This document shows, piece by piece, positions 11,401 through 23,800 of a stretch of DNA of 64,000 bases. The position numbers and the translations under genes are program-made. The stretch comes from Pristionchus mayeri. Lineage: Eukaryota; Nematoda; Chromadorea; Rhabditida; Neodiplogasteridae. The notes under the pieces are model-generated. The model was not told where the DNA came from and searched no databases. It saw nothing but the letters and a program-made list of their open reading frames with translations. How positions within the stretch are numbered: position 1 is the stretch's first letter; the number at the start of each line of letters is the position of its first letter. Location of the stretch: positions 16,375,087-16,439,086 of the forward strand of contig BTRK01000001.1 in NCBI GenBank assembly GCA_036245805.1. Reading direction: 5' to 3'.

Positions 11401-12973
11401 AGACGATTCTGAGATCAAGAAACGAGCACCCAAATAGCTTAAATGAAACTCCAAATTCCCTAGCGGAAAGTGTGGGTTATGGTACCTTGGACCAAATAGC
11501 TGACATGAAACTCAAATGTCCCTGCTCACCTTATCCTTGTCCGTAGCGCGGATGTCCTCTCGTCGCAACATTGCACCAAACTCAGCACCTCCTGGAAAAA
11601 ATATTTAACTAAGTAGAACGAAGGCAACCAGAGTAGTGGTGCAAAGAAAATGTCTACTTGCCCGCCTTCTCTTCTAGCCATAACATCTAATCGGAACCCC
11701 CAGGCACTTAGCACTCAAAACGGAGAAACCAGCCCATAGGGTCGAAAATTATGTGGTTAAAAAACGGACTCTGACATACGCATGGCAAATTTGAATGAAG
11801 TGCACAACCATAATCTCACCTTCACAGAACGAATTTGAATGGCGTTTCATGCTTTATCTAGCCTCTAAGGTAACGAGCACAATTTTAAATATGTAAGTAT
11901 ATTTTCTAAACGCAACAGACAGAATAGGAGCGTGTTCTCATCGCACTAACCTTCTGGTCCACAATTAATATTCTGCGCATGGATCTTAATATCCGAATCC
12001 GTCTTAAATAAACCAACTAAAAGGATTTAAATCCATTCAAATTAAACCCAATTGTCCGTGAAAGGGTTTGGAATCGACGAACTAACCTACCAGGTTTAGC
12101 AACTAATGATACTTTCTTGGGATAATCTCTTAATCCTACGTTTCACAAAGATAGTCGACAAGTTGTAAAATGAATTAAAGTAGATTATAAGCTTAACCAA
12201 CCGGGCAGGAACAAACTCTCGGCGCACTAACCTACCTCTTTAGCAACTAATCGTACTTTCTAGGTCTATATCACTATGATTATCATAATGCAATGTTTCA
12301 CAATTATAACAGTCACGATTAAAATAATTAAAGTATTGTCTAAACTCAACCAACCGGGCAGGGGCGTGCTTTCGACGCAGAGCAGCGTGCACTTGGCGAA
12401 TCGTTGGCCGATCGAGCTCACGCGCGCCGTCACCACACCGCCTATGTAGGGCACCACGTGGTCGTGACCTATCTACAACCATTTATTTAAATATATTTAT
12501 AAAAATATAATTTTAACAGCTAAATTAAGGTGGTATGGAAGAAAAATGCAAAATAGCACTAGATTTTCTTCAAAATCCAAATCAAAGTTCACCTCGGACC
12601 GCCGCACTTCCACGATCTCGATAGTTCGGTCTCTCTGCAATTATTTAAATAATAATAATAACTAAAAATATAAACTTAAATCGAGTATGAACTAAACTTC
12701 GCACGAATAACTCGTGACAGCGACGATTTTCGAAAATGCCGTAAATAGACGCATACACGTAACTAATCCTGGGAAACTCTAGTCTAACATAGTATAAAAA
12801 ATCATAAATTCACTCACTTGCTTTTCCTCCTTGACGAAAACGAATCCGGCCAAGGAAGAGTAGATGGAGCCATGGAGCTCATACGTGCCCTTTCCAGGCC
12901 GCCTAGTCTCGCTTGATGGAAACAGAACGTCGCCCGGGATGACAATCTTGGAGGAGTCGTTATCGCTCGTCAT
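8498..12973 (-). CDS. exos-1: Exosome complex component CSL4 (EXOSC1)
   Basis: Six exons (12818-12973, 12593-12634, 12355-12472, 11530-11591, 10945-11043, 8498-8644) join in phase to 207 residues, close to the usual CSL4 length of about 195. The N-terminal domain contains YELHGSIYSSLAGF. The S1 domain contains VVTARVSSIGQRFAK and RREDIRATDKDK. The C-terminal domain contains SPGDIILARVISFGD and ENELGVV-like DELGVVSG, ending with ERRKVARVPK. CSL4 is one of the three S1-bearing cap proteins of the RNA exosome, guiding RNA to the 3'-5' exonuclease and acting in nuclear and cytoplasmic RNA decay. The donor after exon 3 is GTTGGT, weaker than its neighbours. Intron 3 holds degenerate copies of the end of exon 3, and the last intron holds a long palindrome. 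Confidence 0.93.
9858..10931. repeat. 1.07-kb foldback palindrome in an exos-1 intron
   Basis: The arm 9858-10310 is the near-perfect reverse complement of 10480-10931, ending in TAATCCACGATCC / GGATCGTGGATTA. About 150 bp separates the arms. The terminal TA on each side may be a TA target duplication. The right end lies only 13 bp from the donor of exos-1 exon 5. The arms include TCGGGAGGTCCCGGGTTCGA, which resembles a tRNA T-arm with Pol III box B. There is no transposase ORF. Confidence 0.85.
11935..12382. repeat. Degenerate tandem copies of the end of exos-1 exon 3
   Basis: On the minus strand the exon end (near 12355-12380, CTGCCCG before GTTGGTT) recurs at 12201-12226, again ending CTGCCCG before GTTGGTT, and more weakly at 12053-12078. 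The two extra copies are preceded by the same stretch (TTAGTTGCTAAA...GGTAGGTTAG), which resembles a 3' splice site. The 25-nt pseudo-exons would shift the reading frame if included. This looks like partial duplication of exon plus intron. Confidence 0.6.
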
Positions 12974-13274
12974 CTACGAATAATAAAAATATGTAAAATA
13001 AGCGCAAAAACAACAAAAGCAGCAAAACAAGCAGCGAAAAAAGCGCGCGCAAGAATTAAGCAACATCAGCAAGCACGCGCAACCGTTTCCCAGCTCCGGC
13101 TCCGCGGGAATTCAAACAGGGAGAGACGCGAGGGTCTTTTTCCCGGCGTGTCTAGAGTGCGCTCTCTCCATACATTCTCGCTCGCTTTGCCTTCCCCAAC
13201 TCTGGATCCTCTGCATTTGCTCGAGAAAATCTTTCTCCTTTTACTAAAGATTTCCGTGCAGAGGATCAAACTAT
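12974..13274. other. Upstream region of exos-1
   Basis: This stretch lies between the exos-1 start codon and the foldback transposon at 13275. No ORF looks like a gene. It probably contains the exos-1 promoter and leader. No TATA box or trans-splice site could be assigned with confidence. Confidence 0.4.
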
Positions 13275-14370
13275 AACACACTATCTGAGAGAATCGAAAT
13301 AGACTTGGCACAGACCGAAAATTCGAATTCCTACTAACTTCACCAATAGGTCGGCCTCCACGAGGGCGACCGACGAGCATCGCCAGATTTTCGATCCGCA
13401 TCCGCGCGGTCGCGGGCGCGGATTTTGAAAAATTAACTAGGGTAGCCTCGAAATTTTTATATTGACTCCTATGACTGTGGCGGTAGCGGCGCTACATTCC
13501 TTGACAAATTTTAAGACTTTTTTACTTTGGGGAGTTTTTCGATCAGATTCCATCCAACGCCGGAAATCGATAATTCAACTTTTACTTCAGATACAATTTC
13601 AATTCTCCAGAAATTTTTCAAGAACTGCCGGATATATTATTTGTGATTAAGCTTTCGCTTGAGTCAGTGCATACTTCAGTAGAAAGGCGCGAAATATAAG
13701 GTGCCTTAAGGAAGTCAAAATGAATTATGAATGAATTATGGTGTACTTTTTGGGTTACTGTAGGTGAGTGAACAAGTAGGACGACTTTACCCAATTGGTG
13801 TAAAATGGGTTGAAAATCGATTTTAGACTATATTATACCAATTAGAAAAAGTCGTCCAACTTGCGCACTCACCTACAGTTACCCAAAAAGTACACCATAA
13901 TTCACTCATAATTCATTTTGACTTCCTTAAGGCACCTTATATTTCGCTCCGCTCTACTGAAGTATGCACTGACTCAAGCGAAAGCTTAATCACAAATAAT
14001 ATATCCGGCAGTTCTTGAAAAATTTCTAGAGAATTGAAATTGTATCTGAAGTAAAAGTTGAATTATCGATTTCCGGCGTTAGATGGAATCTGATCGAAAA
14101 ACACCCGAAGTAAAAAAGTCTTAGAATTTGTCAAGGAATGTAGCGCCCCTACCGCCGCAGTCATAGGAGACGATATAAAAATTTCGAGGCTACTGTAGTT
14201 AATTTTTCAAAATCCGCGCCCGCGACCGCGCGGATGCGGATCGAAAATCTGGCGATGCTCGTCGGTCGCCCTCGTGGGGGCCGACCTATTGGAGAAGTTA
14301 GTAGGAATTCGAATTTTCGGCCTGTGCCAAGTCGCTGAAGAAATATGTTTATTTTCTCAGATAGTCTGTT
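13275..14370. mobile_element. Foldback DNA transposon, copy 1 (YTAT target)
   Basis: The element is flanked by CTAT at 13271-13274 and 14371-14374. Its ends are AACACACTATCTGAGA and, read inward from the right, AACAGACTATCTGAGA. The two halves are inverted copies over about 500 bp each with a short centre near 13800-13850. It has no ORF with a recognisable domain. A second copy with the same ends is at 52757-53841. Confidence 0.85.
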
Positions 14371-14843
14371 CTATGAGTGATACTCATTTTTTGGAATCCC
14401 CTCGAAAGAGCGGGATAATAATTGGTGAATGGGCTATCAGTTGTCCCTATTTCCTCATTTTTCGTAGCATTTCTTTCAATTTATTGCTCTTTTCTTCACT
14501 ATTTTAGCACCATTACGATGAAATGAAGATGGGAAATCAATTTATCGACAAAATACAAGTGTGAGTCACAGCTACCCGTAAGATACGATCAAATCTCTAA
14601 AAAGTAGTGCACTTTTTGTGGATATAAATGCGAAAAACAATAACTCTATCAAACACTCCCTCTGGTTCTAACTGACAGGGCGAGAGTAGGAATGGCTCGT
14701 AAAGAAATAGCTCCCCATTCGGCACGTTCTCTCACAAGTATACAATGTTGAGAGAGCACGCATAATGAAGAGAGTCACAAAGCCATCACTAGGCGAGAGA
14801 GTGCGTGAACTGGAGAGAGCGGCCTAGTTTAATCTTTGATCTT

Positions 14844-17800
14844 TCAGTGGTTTTTCTCATGGTTGAGTGGCTTGTGTGCCTTCGCGTTGCTCGCGAATGT
14901 TCGAATGACGATGGGCAGGATGCAGAGACCGTGGAAGAGACCTGCAGGGATCAAAGATCAGCTTAATTATGAAGAACGGCTATTTTCGCTAGCTCAAGTC
15001 AGTCAGTGCTAGAGCTTCCTTCTCTTGACTCTCTTCGTTCAGCGCTCTCTCTCACCGATCTAATCAGTAAGCGAGCATTCAGAAGGAAGCGAGGCTCTTC
15101 TTGCGGAGCCTTCCCTAGTCAGAGATTTGAGAATGGGCAATCGTGCGTTCAATGATCAAAGTTCAAAGATCAGATCCCTCACCGGTGGCGACGACGAGCA
15201 CCGAAGTGCGGGCGAACATCCGGACTGCGTTCGACGGCACGACTATCATCACGGCGATCGCTGCAGAGATCAGAGATCAAAGATCAAACTACAAAACACC
15301 AAACTACAGTAAGCACTCGAAGTCAGGGACGGCTGTGCAAAAGACTCTCTTCATTCCGCGTGATCTCTCGCTGGCGAGAGAGCACGTAGAATGAAGAGAG
15401 TCACCTCTCGGCGCACTGTGGTGAATGCAGAATCTCTTCAGGGGACAAGGACGAGAGATCAAAGATCAGCCCTCTCACCGAGCAGCGACGACAGTCCTCC
15501 CTGCATCACGGGCCAGCCCATCGCTCCAAGTGCATCCTTGATCCGCTCGTCCGGATCTGCGCACTCCGATCTGAGGAATAATTAATTAACCTAATTTGAT
15601 AATCAGTAAATTAAGCTAATTAGGTGACCAAGAAACACTAAGGAATCATATTGTACATATATCATCAATGATAGCATGAAGAGTCACTCCTCGATCGAGC
15701 AAAGCCCCACCGGTAGATACGGTAGCCGACGTGTGTCGCGAAGTCGATGCACTGGCCGATCGACATCTGCGGATTGATTGTGATTATTTCTTTCACCAAA
15801 TATTCGACGGAATAAGCGGTGCCCCTCCATCGTCACCATCTTATTCCGCACATGAAACACAAATGAAGCGAGCAATTTCAGGGTGTTTTGCTTGAGTTTC
15901 ACCGTTGCTTCTTATCGTTTGGAAAGCAATGACAAGTGATATTTTCTTCTCGGGCCTTTCAACAAATTATGCTTATAAAGTATGGTATCAAACGCCCATT
16001 ATTACGTGAATAGAAAGAAAACAATGGACTTCCAGTGCTATCGTAACCCTCACCAGAATGTTGACTACGGTAGTCGGGTCGAGATCCGCGCCCCACAGCG
16101 AGAGGAAGCCGGCCGTGCCGATGTCCATCGAGATCAGCGTGAACACCACCTGCACATCACTTCTCTCATTCAAATACTACCGTAACCATCATTGCTGATC
16201 GATAACTGAACTAGCGTAAGCCTCCAAAAATTTAGATCAATCTACATGGAGACTTTCGATTTGGGTGAATTTTGAGCGGGAATTCAAGCAATTCAAATGT
16301 TACCGTACCCAGAAGACGATGCTCTTCTCGGCGACGAAGAGGATGCAGACGGTGATGAGGGTGAGGATGGCCGTGCCCAGTGATTGCAGCGTCGTCGTCT
16401 TCAGCTCGAGCATCTGGAGACCAGAGATCACAGAACAAAGTTCAGAGATCAAACATCATAGGGCAAACGCATTTCAGGAAGATCAAACCTGATCACTGTA
16501 GAAGTTGTTCTCATCGAAGACGAGCGCTTCGAAGTCGCGATATCTGGGAAGAGGACATAATCATTGATCTCTAGGCGATTAAATAAGGGGTAACATGAAT
16601 GAATGCTAGGGAGTCCCACAACGAAGATCAATGGAAGATCTCTCACAATGAGGAACTGTAGCGAATTTACCCCGAGAAAGATACTTATGTAGAACGAGTG
16701 AAACATAAACGAAATAGGAACGAGCCTTCGCTTTCAATCAACTTTGCGCGTATGGAAAGAACCACAGAGCCGTCTGTCAAACTTCGGATAAAGTGATTCA
16801 TGATCGGATTGCTGGCTTCTGTTACTCAAAACAGTGGCTCATTGAACTAATTTTTCGTGTTACTCCTTCTTTAAGTGTTTCATGATTATGTTTTGATACG
16901 TTTGTCTTTGATCTCTCACTTGCTCGTGATATTCCTCCACTGCAGCAGCAGATTCGTTCGCACGTCCCAATTCTTGATTTTGAAGGCAGTGGTGAAGAAG
17001 AACTTCTTCACGTACTTCGCTCCCGGCTGGAAAATATTACGATATGATCTGGATAAGGTAGCTCTTTTCCGATGGTTTTACATTTAATTATCTTTTCTCC
17101 AGTGGAAATATCGGTGCGAATGCCGACAGACATTTGGCATTATTACACGTTCTTTCCCTCGACATTTCGCATATTTGCAAGGGAATGCAGGGCTCGTGCA
17201 AAATAGCCTTTTTTCCCATACTCCTAATGATCTTTCGGGAAGCCAATAAGTTGATCTTTGATCTCCCTCGCTCACCTTTCCTCCCTCCTGCGGCGCCCAC
17301 TGCATGGTCGTGTTCCAGTGGTTGTTGAAGGAGACCTGCAGTAGTCATGTCAGTCACTCTCTTCATTTCCCACGCTCTCTCGCCGGTCAGATAGTGCATG
17401 GGAATTGAATAGAGTCTCGACGAACCTGCAGGAATGAGTCGAGCGTGGTGTAGAAGGTCGAATCGTCCCCGGCGAAGAATTGCCTGTGATTTTATGTTTT
17501 ATCATTGACCAATGCGAATGCAATGCAACGTTCACCACTGTTCTCTACAAATTTTGCGCAATTCTTGAAACAAATTCCATCTTTCTGGTCATGCCGCAAC
17601 ACGGAAAGCTATTTTTATTTAGAACAGAACATAAACATTTCCAGTACGCTTTGCTAACCCCGTATGTGTTATGATTGCGCCAGAGGCAATAATGACTGAC
17701 TGATAAGAACACTTTCGACCGATACGGCACTTCCGTCGTACAAAGAAGAAGACATAAGATGACATTCAGTAAATACCAGACGAGTATACTCACCTGTACT

Positions 17801-20800
17801 CGTCGTATTCAGTCAGCCAGAATGACGTCGAGTTCGGGCCCATCGAGTACGGCGTCGACTCGAGATCGCTGACCAGCTGCTTCATTCTGGCTATCTGAAA
17901 AACCAGCAAAAATGTTTCTGGAGGCATGGGGAATTGAACCCCAGCCCTCTCGCATGCTAAGCGAGCGCTCTACCACTGAGCTATGCCCCCGTGTGTAACT
18001 ACTTCCTCTAAGCGCGCACACGAACCTGCTCAGGGTGGCGGGAGAAATCGGGCGCATTATTGACGTAGACGCGGCCTATGAGCCCTGGAAAAGGATTCTT
18101 TCATTTACTCTTTGATCTTTCATGAAACTCCCAACCTTTCATGAAACTTCTTCTAACAACAATAAAACCTGTCCAATGTCTCTTAACGCCTTTCTAAGTG
18201 TTTCCACATTCCTTGTTCAATATCGTGGTACCAAGAGAGATAAGAGAATAAGAAAAGAAAGATAAGAAAAGAAAGAAGAAAGATAACTATAGAGCAGTCA
18301 AAAGCCCACTCATTTTCTCCTACTCCGCGACCTTCTCACTTACCTATGATGTGCAAATGACAGTAATAATGCTCTCCCAAGAATTCGAATACACACTTTT
18401 TGCTATGCACCCTACTTTCTCTTTCACCGGAAATTGTATCGGAAGCTGCAGTAATCTCCGTCACAGAAGTACCGTAAGCAGCTGGTACCGTACCTTCGGC
18501 CCAGATCTTGTCCTGTGCCAGGTGCAGGTAGTGGATGAGCGGAGAGTCATCAACAACCAGTCGAGATGGCGTGAGATTGGGCTAAAAAATCAAATATCAA
18601 CGATAAACTTTCGAACTTGTGAACAAATAAGATCTGGTACGCTTTAAAATCAAACCACGAGGATATATCACAGTCTCACTGATTAATCCCTTTCCTGTGC
18701 TGACTCAACACTAGCGATGGATTGGTACGAAAGGACTCTCTTTATTTTGCGTGCTCTCTCGCTGGGTATGGGTGAGAGAGCACGCAGAATGAAGAGAGTC
18801 AGTTCTTGATGAGTAATTCCTACTCAGTACTGATGATTCTTGTTAAAATTTGTTACGTAGTCTTAGCAGTAGTCGGTCTCACCGCACTACACCACCTAGC
18901 GTAGTCGTTTACGACTGTAAAATAGCTTGACGTGACTGCACGTTTATATTTTAAACATGTTTTCTGTTGATTCTCATACTAGACGAATTACCAAAAGATT
19001 CGAATAAACAAGTCTGTTCGAATTGAAGACTTTTCAAGTCCATTTTTCTCCTTCCACTATAATTAACGTTCGACTATCGTGACTTTTCTGCACTTCTTGA
19101 CTTATGAAGATCACAAACAAGTCCAAAAAGGGACGAGAAACATGCAATCAGGAACTTGGCCAATTTCACGTGTTAATGTTCGGCTATGTGAAGTTGGACA
19201 AACATTGAAATTGTTTTGATTCCAACTTGGGAGTCGAAGGTACTACACAGACCAAACAGCGCAGATGTGGTAAAAGATGTTCTTGTGAGGTAACGGAAGA
19301 CATATAAAGATCAAAGATCAACCTCGAGCAGGGAACATCCGTAGAAGGCGGTGAAGATGTAAGCAGCGTACACGAAGATCATCACGATTCTCCAATTATG
19401 AAATCATTTCAATTTTTGATGAATAAATGCCCGTCGTGCCCATTTCTAGTAAACTAGCTATAAATTTGTAACTTATTCCTTTTTTATTATTCCGTTCCCT
19501 CGATCAGACTACGGACGTGTCCCAAGATCACTTTCTTTCTTTTTGTTTAATTCCCAATTCGGAATCAAACACCATTCTCGTATTTGATTGAAAATTGTTT
19601 TCGACGCTCCCTAATCCAACGCGTCACGCCGCTTCGCGCCATCTATAGTTGCGCTACGTGCCGATGAAGCTTCAGAGACGTGAACGAGATCGAACATTCA
19701 ACTCCTCGTCATCACTTTGATCGAGGACTATCGCACTCATTGGAACACTAACCATCAAACACCATGTCCTACTGGAAATGAATTTTAACAACTTGAACGG
19801 ATGAGACCGAGGAGCTGTTCTCTTCATTCTTCACACTCTCGCATCTCCATCGGACGAGATAGTGTGCAAAATGAATAGACGGTTGCCACAATTTTGAACT
19901 ACACTATCAATCATCATCCGAACAGATCAAAGAGCGGCCTTATCATCTTATGACTGCACTTAAATGAGTGTGTTCATATTTAAAGCTCTGTGACTAGAAT
20001 TCGATCTTTGCATTCTCTCATCGTAAGGTCAAGTCTGAAGCTCTCTTCTACGAAGTCCTCCTCCTCTCTCTCACGGACTTTCCGAACCCCACTCAACTCC
20101 TGCGTTCCCAGGTTAGATAACGCATAAATCTGTCGAAGAATACGGAATAATTCTCGCGAAACTAGCTAAATTCCCGTAGAGTCTGGTGTGGACGGCGCAC
20201 GTAATCAGTGATGTTGAATCGAAGCAACATTTTCGGTTTCGGACTCCTGATTTTCATGTTTCGCCTGCGTTTGCTAGGATATGCTGTTTTAGTGAGGGGC
20301 TGTTATAGAAGATGATGGCTATTCACAATTGGTGGTGGGCAGAAGATGAAGAAGTTCCGACAGGAAATGTACAGTGGGAATGCCAGAAATGGTGGATACA
20401 AGCGAAATTTCTAGTCTTCAGAAAGTGAAGGTTATGTTTTTGAACATGGATAGTTCATGCGAAATTCGCCTTGTTCCATATATCTTTCTAGCTCGGCCCT
20501 AAATGTAGGCTACGCTGCAAGCTGCAAAAGGAACACGGATTAATAATCGCCGATTTCCCGGTCGTTTGACGCTTCGAAACAAGCTAGATTGAAGGCTAGC
20601 GTCATCTCCCCCGCACGCTAATATATAATTACAATGTCCAGCTTTCTACCACGAGATTTTGTTAGCATGCGATAGATTCCCTTCGAGATACGTGAGATAC
20701 GCGACACGTGAGAGAGCATGTAAATACTAGAGAGTTTTCTCTCTTTCTCTGCATTCTCTAATCTCAACTTCTTCCTTATAGAATGCCGTCCTCACCACCA

Positions 20801-23800
20801 AACCTTATTTTTCTGCGATTCAGTCTTTTATCACGTTCTTTTTACCACTTATCAGTATTTCTACCGAGAACTTTAAAATGCCCTTCTGATTACGATCAGA
20901 GCATCATATTGGCTTTCCGGTCACTATTCAGTGAAGAGCATTCAGCAAATGGCTAACGTAACACGGTCTTTTCGAGATTTATTAACGTAAGTATATTCAA
21001 TTTTCAATTTTTGGTCGCATTCTTTTCCCCGGCTCCGCCCACTGCTCTCAGATAGCGGAAAATCCTTCATCATTCCATCCCGCGTCTTCCTCTCTAGATG
21101 CACACCCCCTTATTCATACTTTGACATCTTATTATTGCCGAAATTTTTTTCATAAATAAACTTCAGGATGGTCGGATCGCAGTATGAGTTCATGCCCACG
21201 ATGCTGCTGGGCCCTGCCTACAATTGCAGGTGGGGATACTGTAGGCTACCGTATCCTACTTTCTTTTTTCCGAGAGAAATTTGAGTGGCTTTCACAAATA
21301 AAGTGGACCAGCTCCACATTGGCTGACAAACATCAGAACTTAGGAAACCGAACTATTTTTTCTGGACCACTTTGGTCCGGAAAAAGGAAGAATAAAACAC
21401 AACACTTAAATCATGAAAAAGGTAACGTTCCCCAGAACCAATTCTAATAGTAGTCGGCCTCACCGAGCTACATCCCCTACCGTATTTGTGTCTAGACGAC
21501 TGTAAAAACGCATGACGTGCCTGCACTTGACCATTTTTTACTTTAAAAATAATAAAAAGGCCATTTTGTAGTGCGGTTATGCCCCCGGGACAAGCATGGG
21601 CAGATAAATACGGAGTGCGCCAACTGCCCTTCGGCATCTACTCAATGGTCTTCGGAATCATCACCGAGGTACCGTAACCCAAATAATCCTTTCAAGACAA
21701 AGACCACTTTAGATTCTGTACATCCCCTGTATGATCGGTCTGGGCAAGGACCTGCGGTCTTCCTGCATCAAGGTGACTAAATAGTTACTTAATTAATTAT
21801 CCCTGATTAATTAGTTATTTATTTTACACAGATCATGTTCTTTCTCTCCCTCCTCGACATGGTGGCAATCATGGCCAACTGCGTCATTTTTGGATATCTC
21901 CTCATACAGGTAGACATCTTTCCAAAGGAGTAGCTACAAGCATCGGTGGTTCAGTGGTAGAATGCTCGCCTGCCACGCGGGCGGCCCGGGTTTGATTCCC
22001 GGCCCGATGCAATCGTTTTGCTTTACAGGGAGCTGTTTTCTGCTCGAATCCTTTCCTCACAACGGCAGTCGGAATTGCGGGATACGGTAGATCAAAGTTA
22101 TCTTATCGATCGACAACTTTTTTTTCAGGAATGTGGTGCACCGCCTCTGCTTGCTGCCTGGTACTTGCGCTCAATCGCCTCTTCGAAATGCTGAACCTCT
22201 CCAAGTACTTTACGGTGCGTTCGGGTTACGGTAGTTCATTCTCCCTGATTCATTGGTGCCTGATACCGTAATCCCCTCTTCAGAGCTCGCGCACTAACAT
22301 CTACATCGGAATCTGCTCAGCCTATGGCATTTTCATGATCTTCTTTACGCGCCCGGTCAGATTTTCTTCTCTTTAGAGAGCATTGAAGCACCGCTTGGTG
22401 ATCTCTTCGGGTACAGGGAACTAGAAAACGAATCAAAACATGATTTCAGGTGATATTCAACTCCGAGCTACAGTCCATGTTTTTCTCCCCGTTCATTCCC
22501 GGCCATGGAACCGATGAGGTTCGTTAGAGTCTCTTCGACTCACTTACTCTCTCCATTCTCTGACCAGAGTATTGCAAATGAAGGGAACTGGTTGATTGCT
22601 GTATTGAAGAATCGCACAATATTTACCATTCTTCCCAGATTCCTGATCCCTTCTCACGAGACTGATTGAATAGGCATACAGTTTGCTGCTGCTTAGCATT
22701 GAGCAATCCATCCGGTCAACACGAATTCTTGTTGACGAGACAGTTAAAAATTTCAGAAATATGCTATAAAGGATCCCTAGACCTTTCGAAAGCGCATGCA
22801 TTCTTAGGATGAATAGAAGTTTGCAGAGGCCAAATGATCTTTAATTACGATCATCTTTTTCAAGAGGATTAGGAATCTGATACAAGGCCAAGAAAACGTT
22901 GCAGAGTTCCGTAATTGTGATCAAACGTGCTGATTTCGTTTGTACTATTCGGAATCTCAGTTACAGTACTTCGGCTAGGATGATTGACACCTCGATGCCA
23001 AATTGTCATATTCATAGAGGTACGGGAATTATTGGCAACAAGCCGTCAAAACATGCTTTTTCAATGTTTTGATTTCGGTCAGCTGCTGCTTCCATCTTCA
23101 TATCTGCACGTTTTCAATAACGTGTTTCATGAATATCAATTGCTGTAAATTGCACGTTTACCATCGATCTCTGAATTGAAGAAGGCGTATTACGAATGAA
23201 TGCAATGGTGTCCCACCAAGAAAATATAGCGCTTGCAATGGGTACTGTAGTTAATTGATCCCAAGAAAGAACTCCTCTAGAGGGGATGAACATAATTTTT
23301 TATGTTACTTCTTTAATGAACTACTGAATTGGTTTTCTCTGGTTGGATTCTGACTTTTCGATCTTCTTGAGGCTAGACTTTAGCCTCTATAATGGATATA
23401 TTAGTGCACACTGCACCAGACACCAAATGAATTCTCCGAATCGGCTTAGTATGTCGCCTCCGCGCACGCAATGCAAAAATGTCACGATTTCGTACAATTG
23501 ATAAACCTCGGCTACAGTACGTCAACTACCCGCACACGGTGCACAACATCGTCGTCGCCTCCTGCTCCTGCCTACTCTACATGATGCTGTGCATGGTCCT
23601 CGTCGTCAAGAGTGTACGGTAGTTGCCTCATTTTGACAATCGACAATTTGCTTATTACTGTAGTTCCCCGTTCACAGCTGGATCTTTTCAGAACGCCATG
23701 TCCGCTGAGGGAAATCGCGCTCGCATAGTCCACAATACTCCGGTAATTTAGATTTTCGAAAATAATACTGAAATTCATTTCAGGTCTTCGTGCAAGCTAT

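Noticed and set aside
20140..20300. Minus-strand stretch reading FNITDYVRRPHQTLREFS
   Set aside because: I considered it as the missing PTR exon. It has no suitable donor and the wrong phase; 24353-24435 fits phase, splice sites and family.
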